Source: Liolophura sinensis
Taxonomy: Eukaryota > Mollusca > Polyplacophora > Chitonida > Chitonidae
Length of the DNA stretch: 64,000 nucleotides
Direction: 5' to 3'
Assembly (NCBI RefSeq): GCF_032854445.1
Contig: NC_088301.1
Coordinates: 45,009,116 to 45,073,115, forward strand
The notes beneath the pieces are model-generated. The model was not told where the DNA came from, ran no database searches, and saw only the letters and a program-made list of their open reading frames with translations. Position 1 is the stretch's first letter. Every line of letters begins with the position of its first letter. Shown piece by piece: positions 38,101 through 49,986 of this stretch. The position numbers and the translations under genes are program-made.

Positions 38101-41100
38101 TTGGCCACCATGAAAAGTGAAATTCGTGACTTTCTCTTCAAATGAAAAACATGTTGTACCTGCCAAGCCAAGCAACAAAAATAGACTCATGCCACATGAC
38201 TGGCCTATCCGACAATGGGCCAAGTTTGCTACGGGTATGATCACCGTCAGAAGATTTCCTAGCAGTCACCGACTATTGCAGCGACTTTTTTGAAGTTGAC
38301 AGGCTACATTCTGTCAACAGAAACATCAAAGGAAGTCATCCTCAAACTGAAAGCACACCTTGCTCGCCATGATATCCCTGATTTGCCTATGTCTGACAAT
38401 GTCCACCATTCAACATCAAAGACTTTGCAACTTTTGCAGACCAGTATGTTTTTCACACATCACCTCTTCACCCGTTGAAATGGTAAGGCCGAAGTCACTG
38501 TGAAAATCGCAAAGCGAATTATCAAGAAAGCGATATTCTCCAATGCCGATACTTTCTTAGCATTACTGGAAGTCAGGAATACACCATTGAGGGTTCCACT
38601 ACTTCTGTGTAACGAATGTTTAATCGATGGACTAAAACACCACTGCCAATTACATGTCCTCTGTTAGTTCCGTGCATACCTTCTTCTGTCTTAAAACAGT
38701 AAAGAAAGCAGACGGAAAAGCAAAAACGTCTCTTCAGTTCTCATGTCAAGTATGTTGTGCCGCTTAAAGATGGCGAATTAGTTCGAATAGGGACGTTCTC
38801 GTCCTCTGACAAAAAGTGGAAGAAAGGAACTGTGTTGAAGAAAGTCAATGTCCGCTCTTATCAGATCCAACTCAACAACGGTAAGATCCTGAGAAGAAAC
38901 AGATCCCATCTTCCTTCCACGGCGTAATTTCCATCCCCTTAGACTGCAAGATTTACCTGATTTTCCAGCTGAACTGGATCCACCGCTTTTCCACCAAAGC
39001 TCCTGCCAGCAAAACCGGTCTGGGAAAAACAATTCGTAACAACTCGAGGTGGTTGAACATTTAGGCCACCTGCCCATTTGAAGGACTATGTGCGAAGAAT
39101 ATTTCGCCCTATTGGAAGCGACTGCTTAAATGTTATTCTGAACGATTTTGTTTGATATTAAGTGAATTCTACAGTACAATGATTCACGTCATGGACAGAT
39201 AACATTAACACTTAGGTTGTAAAATCATGGCAGTGAACTTTATTTTCAAAGACTCTTTCTTCGTTCTTTACTTTTAAATATCACTTTTGCTTTCTTTTAT
39301 AAAGGAAGATATTAGGACATACGCATACACATCATAAAACAATGTTGTAACACATTCGTGTATGTATATGTAAATTATGTATAGAGTGCATTACGCAATC
39401 CTCATGTACTTGTATGTTTACGGCCCGACTTGTTTCAAAAGTCTTGGCAAGATATCCTTTGTAAGCGTTCTTTCCATTGTATTAATTGAGTTATCCACTG
39501 TTGAAAACCAAACGTTAAAACAAATGGTGTCATTCTTATTCTGAAAGATTATTTTGGTCTGTTCTTTGGACTTCCATGATTGGCTGATCTGTGTCAGCTA
39601 TGATCCTGTGTTAGTAAAATAGACGTTCCAGGTCAATAATCGCAATGCCAATTCTTAAAACGACGTTTAACACAAATAACCTAAGAACTAAAAAGTAATA
39701 ATAATAATAATTGTTATCATTATAAATTTGTTTATAAATTACACTGATTGTTTTATTGCGGTTTCAAATGAGATTCAAACTTTTCAGGAAGTTACTGCTG
39801 TAAACTAAAAGTCAAGAATTTAACATTAATTATAAAAGAGTACAACACAGAAAGTATGACTGCAGCAGAGACGACTATATCCTATGCATGTTTTTACGAA
39901 AATGGGTTTTTTTCTTGCAGTCAGTCTGAGTGTACTTATTTTCGTCGCATGTTTATACAGATGGAACATGGGCACAATGGGAGATGGACGCTGGAAAATA
40001 TGAAACTGCAACAACCGCCGCCCTTGACTGAGAGATTGCCTTTAAACGAGCTACATGTTACCTATGAAAACACTTAGACGACACGGCAGAGTCGAGTCGG
40101 AAGATTGTTCTGAAGGCCCGTTCTCACTGTGCGATTTGTAGTACGGACTTCTAGCATACAACCGAGAATTGTGAGCTGTTCGAAAGAATTAGAAAAAGAT
40201 CTATCTATGCGCTGGCCATTTAAATCGCTTCAATTTTTCCACTATAAGTTACACTTTGTGTTAGCTATCAAAGCTGGTCAACAACCGTGCTTGTGCCGAA
40301 AAAAGCAGAATAGTGTACCGCTCACTGAAACCGAGCAATTTTTGGCTTACTATCTCTGTCAACGAGTACTATGAATTTACACATTACAGTAAATTACAGT
40401 AAACAACTCATCATAACAAACGTGCCAACAAAATCGCCAGACCTTAACTGAACGAAAAAAGCGATATCCGAGACATGTCGCATGCGAGCGTATTACATGT
40501 GATTTTTGTCGAACACTACAAGTCGATTGCTACAAGTTGGTACTACAAATCGCATCAACTGTGATGGTAGATACATTTACTCTGTGGTTGACGCCGAGAT
40601 TTGAACTCGGATTTTGACATCCGAAATCCATCACTTTATCAATTGAGGAAATTTCACCTAGCTAGTAATAATATAATTACAGGAAAGTTGCACCCAGTAT
40701 ACATTCGTCCACGCTTAAATTTCCCTGACATGATATAATATTTTAAAAAATACAGCACATAGAAAGTAAACTCCAGAGCCGCGACGACAATGTGATACTT
40801 GTCACACATACTGCCGGTGATATCTGGCCTATTGTCAATTTACCTCTAATTTACCTCTATTTTGTTTTAACTGTTCATGTATATGCTTAATAAGTAAAAC
40901 CTACACGATCCCTATTAACATGGGTTAAACAGAATTAGGCATAAAAAAATAAAGCGATGCTAGTTGCAAATTATTAGACGTCGATGCTGTGGAATTACTC
41001 CTGTCTGTTTCGAGTCACATTTACTATGGCTGATAGTAAATCACTGATAGAGTGATAGGTGGAACCTGTTTGGTCACAACACCAGTGTAATGGTTTGCTC

Positions 41101-43903
41101 TGTGGGCCACACCCGAGTTTTGTGCTCATTTCTACACAGCTGAAATCCAGTGCAACCAACTGAGCCAATGGAAAATTCCCACTAGCTTCGAGGTCAAGCT
41201 TGTCAAGTGGTGGTAGTGATGTAAAGCGAACGTAAAATGCAGCAGATGCTCTGTAAGGAGTATGTGTTGATTTAATAACTGTTTGTGTGCTATTATGTAC
41301 GAAGAAGAGTATACGTCTTGATTTTTTTTAAGTGTAAAGCATAACTTTAAGTGTGACAGTATACATGTAGGCCTACAATGAGCAGTGAGTGACAGGTCAC
41401 TCGCTTTTAATTAATATCTATCGGTAGGCATGTCAGCTTAAGTGTTAGCTGCCAGGTACCTAGAGTAATCGCCCAGCTGTATTAATTACACGTACTTGGC
41501 GGACTCACTGAAAATAATTGTGGTAAGATATATGTTCTAATTATAGCATGTGATCAGGAAGCTATATCATAGTTGTGACTAATTCCCCTTCACCCGAGGA
41601 AAGGGGAAGTGTAAGCATTCGTGATTTTATTACATCAGTAGTATGCTTTTATGCATAGTTGCAATCGCAGCGCCACTGAGATACCTATTTTGTTGTCGAC
41701 AGGTTATATTCTAGAGTGGTAAACGATTTGAATACTGATTTCACTCATTCGCCCAGAATATGCCTTGTGTCATTCCAACGTCATTGGAAACTGTTGACTA
41801 CTTCTTTCTGCATGATTCCATCCTTTTAAGTTCTTTGGTGGTTTCTGTTTCACGTTGTTTTGGGAATTCGCCTTGCGATTATTGATCTTTAACGTCCTTA
41901 TTGGTTGACGGCTGGTATACGAATGTCTGTTTCGACGCAAAGATTTCACATAGCTTTGGAAATTGGTCTTTTAGGTTGTTTTGCAAATGGGTTTTGCAAT
42001 GCCCCTGTAAGGTTCACGAGTTGCATATGAAATTGATGGATTTAATTGACGTGTAGATACTGACCCAACTACAAAACATTCGAAAATCAGTGATAATTAA
42101 CGACTCTCGCCACCAAAAATGTTTTCTTATCTACTGAACTTCGTAGCATTTGCCTAAAGGCGTGTAGATCCGGGTGAGGCCGGGGGTGATACTTCAGACC
42201 CTACAAGTGATAAATTTCTAAGGATTATCTATTATCTATTATTGTTCTATTATCTGTAGATAGACCTAGCTAATGATGGCACTAAAGGAGGCACACACTG
42301 ACTGGGAATTCTTGACTGATCTCGATGCCAATATCACACCTTAGAAGTTTTACGCTAAAGTGTGTGTTGGCCATTTTAATAAAGTTTCATTTATATAAGA
42401 GGTAAAAAACAATGTAATATCGATATCGATGATTACAGTGAAATATGTCGCCTTTTGCTTGTTGTTAACCTCAAGATAGATTTATTTGCCATTTTAATTC
42501 ACCGACCTCGGAAAGTTCGAATTGCCAGTCGTAGTTAATGATGGTTGAGTTGCTCTGAGTTATTCCCCCTGGATTCGCTAATGTGTTGTTCTCAAAGCCG
42601 TCTTGAGGGCATGACGAATCTGAGAGTTCGGCCCTGGCAAGTACGCGGACGATCCAGTGAAACGTCGGCCCTTGGAAAACAGGAAGCCTGCCCACAAATG
42701 AAGGAAAATGTATATCTGCAGAGAAGAATCTCATTTGTCTGACATGTTCTCGTGACATATAGAGCTATTTCCGCGTTGTATGGCGGATGTCTATAAAATC
42801 TGCCATACACTTTAAACAATTGAATATTTATATTTGTGTGCAAAACTATATATACATATATATAGAGTGGTATTGAATGAAAAATGTCCCATTTTTAACG
42901 CACCGGATGATTTATTGATGGGATAGTTTGATGGACTAGTAAAATCATACAGGTCAACGCACGGGCCGGGGAAACAATATAGGGAACGCGTCTGGGAGTC
43001 ACATGAGCTAACGTAAACACAATCACAGGTCCGCGTCATTTTAACAATCTACTCGTATGTTGTGTTCAATTCCAAACACACACCTTACACCCACTGATGT
43101 CTGTAGAAATGTGGTAAATCCCGCAAGAAACATGCTGGAACTCATGAGTTTAGCTGTCAAATGAGGGGTCCCACAAACGGCTTCGCTCACCAGAATGGCT
43201 AAAGTCAAACTCAGGGACACAACCTGTATGCATGCCTTGGACAAAACATTTTCCGATGAGATGATGGAGATGTATTAAAACAAGATGAAAGATGGGCGCA
43301 AATAAATTTGCATTATATTCTTTCATAATTAGTTTATGGGAAAGAAAATGAGACGACACGGATCTTACAGAATATAATTAAGATGGACAGCACAGAGAGA
43401 AAAACACAGGGTGAACGAGGGTGTGATAGCTGATAAATGGTGTGATGTAACCTGTAAAATACGGCCTCCTGTCGATTTACCTCAGTTAGAGTTTTATTCT
43501 GACCGTTCATATAAAATGACTAAAATGACCAAAATGCTGTTTAAATATGTAAAAATATTTTCCCGCTCTATTTTATCGCACAATTCTACATCCAGTAATT
43601 TTACTACATTAACAGAGATAAACAAAGATAGCATGTTGTGCGCATTTGCACAATGTTTTATTACAGCTTCGAGATATAATTAAAGACGTTGAGCACTCAT
43701 TGTTAAACCGGAGCTGCGAGGACAGTCTGATAGCTGACAAATGGAGACTCACCTGTACAGCACAGACTGCGGTCAGGAGTAAAGGAGGGTTATCTGTTAT
43801 GTTATAAAGAAGCAGTTGAGCGGAGGGGTTCGTTTTCACCTCCGCCGCAATGTGTTGTGGGCCATTGTCCTTTACCTCTCCGTTGTGATCTATTTCTGTT
43901 TCA
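29183..43903 (-). CDS. SLC23-like nucleobase/ascorbate transporter, disrupted, start exon not found
   Basis: SLC23 proteins are multi-pass transporters of ascorbate or nucleobases. Coding exons, 5' to 3': 43753-43903, 43084-43235, 42507-42687, 34630-34811, about 33850-33947 (donor uncertain), 33037-33193, 32298-32531, 31026-31299, 30715-30809, 29183-29406 (stop at 29183). Most phases join. Family matches include LLYNITDNPPLLL, FLQTSVGVRLPVFQG, ITRVIGPLTVAP, GWLLCYIPTL, NDPKAMEYHART, FSSVIDSVADY, IPEPVIGAVM, FNEVDMKRPRN, LDNTLP and the tail PRWTRYCPFLPGF. The first exon has no in-frame ATG, so an upstream exon is missing. Two frame breaks exist: exon 32298-32531 lacks 20 bases near 32385 (a stop follows HATN), and exon 30715-30809 lacks one base at the T-run 30759-30762. 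Substrate-site motifs are changed: the NAT signature [QEP]-N-x-G-x4-T-[RKG] reads A-V-T-G-S-L-A-I-T-G, the TM8 Glu is Asp (DSVADY), and the TM1 Gln-His pair appears as Gln-Ala. It is either a divergent paralogue with sequence errors or a decaying gene. Confidence 0.82.
32780..33015 (+). repeat. Divergent copy of composite repeat, part A
   Basis: 'tgttttgggaatgggttttg', 'cgattatcgac' and 'ctggtatacg' occur in the same order as in 41715-41955 and 47605-47850. It lies in an intron of the SLC23-like gene. Confidence 0.4.
33290..33640 (+). repeat. Second tRNA-derived SINE type (candidate)
   Basis: 'gggtagtggatcagtatatgg' resembles an A-box region. 'gtgggttcaatcc' (about 33355-33367) is a good B box. 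The element would end near the 'ataaataagtaaatg' tail at 33619-33634. Its body differs from the main SINE family. No target duplication was found. Confidence 0.4.
35847..38930 (+). mobile_element. Decayed Ty3/Gypsy retrotransposon (pol region)
   Basis: The order is that of a Ty3/Gypsy element: a gag-type CCHC zinc knuckle (C-x2-C-x4-H-x4-C, 35952-35993), a protease region (36060-36330), reverse transcriptase with a VDD catalytic motif (37012-37020), RNase H (CDTSDTGFGATLLQKGQPIA, about 37397-37456), then integrase (38270-38600) and its C-terminal tail to 38930. The frame shifts repeatedly and has stops, and the protease active-site motif is lost, so it is inactive. No long terminal repeats were recognised at either side. 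It lies in the large intron between SLC23 exons 42507 and 34811, opposite to the gene. Confidence 0.88.
39698..39711. repeat. (AAT)n microsatellite
   Basis: A short run of taataataataataa in AT-rich sequence downstream of the Gypsy remnant. Confidence 0.7.
39920..40077 (+). CDS. Possible terminal exon of a single-pass membrane protein
   Basis: A strong acceptor (gggtttttttcttgcag) precedes sequence that in one frame encodes a hydrophobic segment followed by basic residues (SLSVLIFVACLYRW). In the next frame it encodes a polar, proline-containing tail ending in a stop (LQQPPPLTERLPLNELHV, stop at 40075-40077). A single-base indel between them would give a membrane span plus cytoplasmic tail. 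No upstream exon was found. It lies inside an SLC23 intron on the opposite strand. Confidence 0.25.
40117..40568. mobile_element. MITE-like DNA transposon with terminal inverted repeats
   Basis: TGCGATTTGTAGTAC at 40130-40144 and its exact reverse complement at 40540-40554 lie within longer, less perfect inverted ends, with 'cccgttctcac' outside on the left. The interior is about 450 bases and has no recognisable transposase. A related end ('ccccgttctcacggtgcgat') occurs alone at about 34350-34369. Confidence 0.6.
40583..40670 (-). repeat. tRNA-like sequence, probably a SINE head
   Basis: On the minus strand there is an A-box region 'cctcaattgataaagtgatg' and a perfect 5-bp T-stem around 'gagttcaaatctc'. 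The acceptor stem does not pair properly and the anticodon loop is irregular, so it is not a functional tRNA gene. A related head is at 41085-41200. Confidence 0.5.
40736..41060 (+). repeat. Composite repeat, part B
   Basis: Blocks 'cagcacatagaaagtaaac', 'cgacgacaatgtgata', 'ttttaactgttcatgta', 'aattaggcat' and 'attattagacgtc' recur in the same order at 48790-49090, and in part at 43395, 47455 and 49111. The family is unclassified and no protein coding potential was seen. Confidence 0.6.
41085..41200 (-). repeat. tRNA-like SINE fragment
   Basis: On the minus strand 'ggctcagttggttgcactgg' is an A-box-like tRNA head. It is followed by 'aaaactcgggtgtgg' where a B box would be expected, but that is degraded. 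Confidence 0.45.
41715..41955 (+). repeat. Composite repeat, part A
   Basis: It is colinear with 47605-47850 over about 235 bases. Shared blocks include 'gaatactgatttcactcatt', 'actgttgactgctt'-like, 'gccttgcgattattga', 'gacggctggta' and 'tctctgtttcgatgc'-like. In the 47-kb copy it follows directly after part B. Confidence 0.65.
43395..43515 (+). repeat. Composite repeat, part B fragment
   Basis: 'gtgatagctgataaatggtg', 'gtaaaatacggcctcctgtc' and 'tttacctcagttagagtt' match the middle of part B. A second piece lies at about 43670-43765 and overlaps the SLC23-like exon border region. Confidence 0.5.
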
Positions 43904-46900
43904 CTGCAGTAGACAGTTGAGGTTTTTGGAAGCAACGAAGAAAACTTTACAAAATATAAAACACGATAATCACATGGTCAGTATTTGAAACATATCTTAT
44001 GTTTGCAGGGAGACATACAACCTTTAAACTACCTGTACACTGATTGCCTCTGTCTATATTCATCAAACAAAAGAAAGAATTATTTCCACCGTGGCCAAGT
44101 TAACATGGTTTCTTCGCATGCTTAGGTAGCCGAGTGTTATAAACCTTCAACGAAATTAGGGGAGTATATTGGAATCACCCTGTTTGTCAGTCTGAATGTT
44201 TGTATGTTTGCACATAAGATTTTGTCCATGCATCCCCTCCAAAAATACTCCGCCAATTTTGAAGAAACTTACCATACATCTTCCCTGTCATCTAAACCTC
44301 TGCATGCTTAAGTCAATTTACAATCAGATAATTATTTTCATAATTACAGGTACTTAGTGCAATAACAGATTTTCATGTACACGGATTTTGTTCATGCATC
44401 TCACAGATTTTCATGTACACAGTTTTTGCTCATTGTTCCAATTTCCCTGAAACTTTGTGTATATCTTTTATATCATCTATGCTATTTATACCATAGTAAT
44501 ATTGGCAGTCTGATTATTACTACTAGCTTACTTACCCTATCAAGGCTGTCCATCGTTGGACAGCAGACTTGCATGAAAACACAGAAGTCGGATATGTGCA
44601 CGGTAAAGTCGGCGTCAGGCTGTGTCCAGCAAATTCGAACCCTCACTTTTACCGTCCCTTACAATCAACAGATAATTCCAGAATCCGTTTGAAATCCAGA
44701 ACTGCCTATGTAGGTGTTCGTCTTTAAACATAAATATGGGTTCGAAATAATAATATGAAAGAAGGCAATGAATCTGAACAACTAATGTCTATATGTATAT
44801 AGACTTACTCGTGTCAGTCAACAAGGTTTTATAAAAATTCAGAAAAAAAATACCCCAAGATTTAATTCCAGTGAACTCATATATATCTCCTTCAGTACTT
44901 CGTATTTATAGGGATTTATCGTGTACATAATGTTGGGTGACTGTGAAAAACACGCTTCATGAAGTATTCAAATTTTGCAAATCTGTATTCGTATGTGAAT
45001 AATTAGAATTTTACGGCTTGCATACGAATGTCTTTTTCGAGGGATTACTAATCGGGGAGATCATTTAATTTTCATGGGGATACTTATATGCTGCTGATAT
45101 ATCGCGTTGCTGAATTCTACGTAGATGTTATTAATAAAAATTCATACAATTCTATAAACGGTGTGACACCCCAAGAATGGTAACCTGAATAGGGTTTCGA
45201 AATAAAAAATGCCCTCTATCATTTATGAACTGTTGGCCTTTCTCTTGAAACACCAAAACAATTATTTTACTTAGGAGCGGGATTAAATCCTTATATAGTA
45301 TTATTGTGTAGAGAATTGAGAATTCCTATGGTAGGATACATGATTATACTGCATTGGACTTTTAAAATTTATTTCTTCTGTCAGTGTCTTTGAATTGTTT
45401 AGTATTCTGTCCCGAAATATTTTATCTTTTTGTAGAAGTATACCTTCCAAAGTTGTGTTTGCATATCCTACCTTTTACTCTTGTTTTCTGTTAGTAGTCC
45501 CCAATCGGTACTATAAGGGACTGTAAGTTTAACCTCGTCTGTCACTTAGTCTTAGACAGGACAACTTACAGATTTAGTTTGGGCTTCGAGTCGTCCATTT
45601 AACAAAAAACTTATGAGCGTTTTTGATCTGTTTCAGACTTTGGCGATTTTACGACTTTTTCCCAAACGCGTGGGTATTGTAAAATAAAACTTGGTGCATG
45701 AATTAACCAAGACAAATTTGTTTTGTGCCCTTTAACACATTTGCGGCTGGCATTTTGACGACTCATGCGGGATAGAGGGAACGTGCATTGCGAAAACAAT
45801 AATTCAAGAATACATGTTTACCAATAAGATCAAAAGTTTTTGGGAACTGACGATTTTTTAAAAGTATGACTACAAGTTTATATATGGTGAATTCATTGCA
45901 AGCAAAATGACAAATTCCCACATCTGCTATTTATGCCCGACTTTGTGTCGATTCAACACCATCATTATCTTCTTTTCACCTGGATGATCAAGTTAAGGCG
46001 GAGAAGTTATTTAAACGGGTTTTTCCTTTCCTGTTTTCTCGCGTACTAGCGTAAAGGGCGTATATTGAAGGGTTAAAAGCAATAAGGTTGTACATACGTG
46101 TATACTGTATACGGGCCGTGAAGTTGACGTATGCTTCACTGAATGCCTTCTTAATCGATAAAGACAGTATTAAGATCAAGTCCTTTGCACATTTGGCTAG
46201 AATAGTAATGCACGTTATACTGTGATCCTTGTTATACTAGTACTGACCTGATGCCTACCTTAGCGTCCCCGAATAAAAATGAAAGAAGTTCTGTGATTTT
46301 AATGTCTGATCACGTATATGAAATGACCTTAAACTGTCGTTATGTTAACTGGTTATGCATGAGCAGCCACTTTATATGTAATAAATGAACACCATGATTT
46401 TAGGAGGCAAGTAGTTTTGACTACGATTTTGACTCAGTTTTCGTGCCTAGAATACATTTCAGACAACATTATAGAGAACTAACGACTGCTTACCTTTTAC
46501 ATGACCCTGTCCGTGTTTGTTTGTGCTCTGTGATGATGCTTGGACACTTGTCCTGGAAACGAATCGGATTATCATTTCATGTTACTTCATTAATTTTGAG
46601 AGGTATATATATAAATATGACAATTCATTCAGTAATGTCTCTATTTTGGAAGATAATTATGCATATTTAAGGTTTAACAGGTTTGCAAAGTTAACAAATA
46701 TATAAAACTGAAAGTCAAAAAGTTCTGTATCTAGGAGAAGGAAGCTTAAAATGAGTCAGAGAATGCAGATAGCAAAGGTGATTCAAAAACGACTTCAGCA
46801 CGATTTAGATGTCTGGTAGTTTATGATATAGGCGAAGGTATATTATTCTAGTTATAGGAGAAGATGACCCGTAAATAAAGAAGGCATCATCTGAAGGCCA

Positions 46901-47454
46901 TTTCGTGCAGATTCCAAATATAGTTTTCCGGATATTTTCATTTTTACAGTGACGAAAATGCTAAAAAAAAAAAACTGAGGTTCTACGGTGAACGTCTTCG
47001 GCCATATTGAACAGGCTCAATCACATTATGGTAGCAGATTTTTAGTATCTTTTTAACATGCTGAAACTTATACGCCTCCACTGAATGCTGACGATGTAAT
47101 TCATGTATATTCATGTTTAACAGGGTGTTTTGGGAGAGATTTACATCATGTGTTCAAACATTTCAAGTTTCAAATATATTATGATTCCTGTGATTATCTT
47201 ATCCAATGAATCAGACGTCTTGATTTTCCGTTATCGATGATTCCTCCTTTTCTACGCCATGATATTACTAAATTGTTATGAATGAAAGAACATTCATATG
47301 ATATATTATATATGCCCTTACATGGGTATGAATATAAATTGTATTAAACAAGATGACCACCAGAACATAACGAGTGTAGAGATACATCGAATTCACGCGG
47401 AAGCAGGGCACAGTGGTCACAAATGTGTCTCAGTACCCATTCTGTGATACACGC
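43904..47454. other. Region upstream of the SLC23-like exons; no gene seen
   Basis: The missing first exon and the promoter of the SLC23-like gene should lie here or further right. I could not identify them. Open frames are short and overlapping; the repeat at 44180-44470 is the only marked feature. Confidence 0.4.
44180..44470 (+). repeat. Interspersed low-copy repeat with internal direct repeat
   Basis: 'cagattttcatgtacac' occurs at about 44366 and 44404, each followed by similar 'ggattttgttcatgc' or 'agtttttgctcattg' sequence. The stretch with 'gtttgtatgtttgcac' and 'aattttgaagaaactt' resembles a repeat type common in mollusc genomes. No gene is visible. Confidence 0.3.
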
Positions 47455-47940
47455 ACTATCACCAAAACATAATTGCAGCATAGAGAGTAAAACAGAACAG
47501 AGACGACAATGTGATAGTTGGCAAATGGTCACACGTAAACGGTGAACTAGGCGCCGCTGTGTTACATAAATCATGATCGACAACTTATATACTAGCATGA
47601 TACACGGTTTGAATACTGATTTCACTCATTCGCCCATAATACATCTTGCGTCTTTGCAGCATCATTGAAAACTGTTGACTGCTTATCTTGGCATGATTCC
47701 GTCATATTTTCGTTTACTTTCTTAATCTTTTGTAGTTTGTGTTAAACGTCTTTTGGAGAATTGGCCTTGCGATTATTGACCTGGGACGTCCGTCTTGGAT
47801 GACGGCTGGTAAAAGAATCTCTGTTTCGATGCATAGATCCTGTCAGTTTACTTCAGTTATGGTTTATTTTAACTGTTCTTGTGAATGCTTAAATAGTGGT
47901 AACCAGAGAGGTGACGGCAGCGTCAAATGGTCATAGGTTG
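47455..47940 (+). repeat. Composite repeat, part B followed by part A
   Basis: 47455-47600 carries the 'agagagtaaaacagaacaga' and 'gttggcaaatggtcacacg' blocks of part B. 47605-47850 is the second clear copy of part A. 47850-47940 returns to part B-like sequence ('tttattttaactgttct', 'agcgtcaaatggtcata'). This copy suggests that A and B belong to one element. Confidence 0.65.
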
Positions 47941-48031
47941 CATTAGTTAATGTTATTAATGAAAGTAGTCAATGGAAATTTGACTTTGGATATTGTTTTT
48001 AGCAGTTGACACTATCTTCATCATGTAGAGC

Positions 48032-48078
48032 TATATTCTTGAGTACGGCGTAAAACACCAACCAAATAAATAAATAAA
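48032..48078 (+). repeat. SINE tail fragment
   Basis: 'tattcttgagtacggcgtaa' followed by 'aacaccaaccaaataaataa' is the 3' end of the main SINE family without its body. Confidence 0.7.
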
Positions 48079-48395
48079 TTACAAACCTTTGCCCGTAGAA
48101 ACATACAATATAACATTAACAATTATTATTTTCCGAATTTTTGTCACGTTTGCAGGAAAAACTCCGAGGGTGGAATTCATGAAGCTGACAGTAAAGAGCT
48201 AGATATTGTCTCTCAGTCAAAAGTGGTGTAACTCTTGAAACTCAAAACATACAACTGATTATATTACGTATTGTACATCTTCCTCTACAACTTTTCAACC
48301 ACTAAAGCACTGTTTTCAGTGGAATTAATGCATACAATATTGTGAAAATGCTGCTAAAAAATTTTTTGTCTATGTCATTGAAGATGTAACCTTTA

Positions 48396-48440
48396 TAAAT
48401 CTGAGTACGGGGTAAAATACCAAGCAAATAAATAAATCAT
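48396..48440 (+). repeat. SINE tail fragment
   Basis: 'ctgagtacggggtaaaatac' followed by 'caagcaaataaataaat' is a diverged 3' tail of the SINE family. Confidence 0.6.
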
Positions 48441-48469
48441 GAATCCTGCAACTTATTTCTCTACCCCAT

Positions 48470-48486
48470 CCCCCCCCCCCCCCCCC
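48470..48486. repeat. Poly-C tract
   Basis: A run of 17 C residues. Its length is likely unreliable in the assembly. Confidence 0.9.
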
Positions 48487-48789
48487 ACCACCCTGTGGTT
48501 TTCGCAGAATGTTTCAAGATATTGGTTTCAGGAGCGGATGAAAAGGTGAAGAATTACGGCAGATCTCAGTTGTGAAATAACAATTTAGGACATATTTACA
48601 TTGTCTTAGAGTAAGATCCTACGTTTTATGCATGGTGTAAGAAGAACAAGATCACGTATAACCGGTGAAACCCATCCCTCTCTCCAAGTACCTTCAGGTA
48701 GGGTTTCATTCTAAAATTCAATTAAATGCTTAAAAACGAGCAACTTACACGCCCCTAGCAGGAGTAAAAACAAATGCTGTTATTTTAAA

Positions 48790-49290
48790 TATAACCAAAG
48801 GCGTACAGCAAAGAAAGTAAAAACCAGAACAGCGATGACAGTCGGTTAGCTGGCAAACGGTCATACGCAACCCGTGAAATACAGCCTCTTGTTTATCTTA
48901 GTCACGGTTTAATCTAGCTGTTCGTGTAAATGAAATGCAAAAATAGTAGCAATATACACGCCGCCTAGCACCATGGCTTAAGCGGGATTAGGTTAAAAAT
49001 GCTGTGATGTTAACTGCAATTCATCAGACGTCATTTATCTAGAAATACTCAAAATTCTGTGTTGTCATCACATTTAGCATAGAATACATGCTAAATACCA
49101 GCAGAATCATGGTTCATGCAGGAATACAATATAATTAAAGACGTACAACATAGAGAGTAAACCAGAACATCGACGACAGTGTGATAGCTGGCAAATGGTC
49201 ACACCAACCCGGTAAATAAGGCATCTTGCCAGTTTACCTCAGTCAGGGTTTCATGTAAATAAAACAAAAATTTTATGTAAAAGTGTTCAT
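48790..49290 (+). repeat. Composite repeat, part B, two copies in tandem
   Basis: 48790-49090 is a near full-length part B. 49111-49290 repeats its first half ('acaacatagagagtaaacca', 'gtgtgatagctggcaaatgg', 'agtttacctcagtcagggtt'). The copies are head to tail and separated by about 20 bases. Confidence 0.6.
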
Positions 49291-49986
49291 GTAAATATAA
49301 AATTTATTTGTTAGATGACACCTTATACTATGTCATTTTGCCAAGAATTGTTACCTTTCATCAGTAAAACTCATACCTGCCCAGAATTTAGATTATTTTC
49401 ATTATTTTCCTAACAAACATGGACCTGTAGGCCTATACCAAAAATGACCGAATGTCAACGAAAAAAGATTTTATCATGCACAGAATTACATTCGTATCGA
49501 AAAAGTAGTAGGCCTAATCGTGTCCTGATTTACATAGCCATGTATCTGTCATTCGACTGATTTCTGCACAATTTGGTTTATTTATGAACGATATCCTTAC
49601 CTAAGACTGATAGTTGTATTCACTGAGGACGAATAAGAGACCAATTCTTGGGCTATGCACCCTGACAAACCAGCACATAAGAAGATGGCTCACTTATAGA
49701 AGGGACATAACTCCTCTTCAACTCTCCTAATCAAAACTTATGCTTTGTAAGCACCATTGCTTCCTTGGAAAGAGCTGACGAAGAAAAAAATCTATCAATT
49801 TAATTTGGACTTCATTGATCATCTACTAGGGCATTACTGATATTGCTGCTTACAAGTGTCAAGCAGGCTGCTATCCAGAAGACACATAATGGGCCTCAAG
49901 TATTCGAAATTATAGTCGTAGCTTGGAATTGGTGGTTACTTGGAGTCTAGAAACCGTAAATAGTGCCAAGCAGCAGAAAAGACCGA

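Noticed and set aside
40583-40670. Possible functional tRNA gene
   Set aside because: The T-arm is good but the acceptor stem does not pair and the anticodon loop is irregular; similar diverged heads occur nearby, as for a SINE.
45988-46179. Minus-strand open frame with NPSIY, resembling a GPCR TM7 motif
   Set aside because: The residues before it are not hydrophobic, no other TM or GPCR motif lies nearby and no splice sites frame it. A chance five-residue match.
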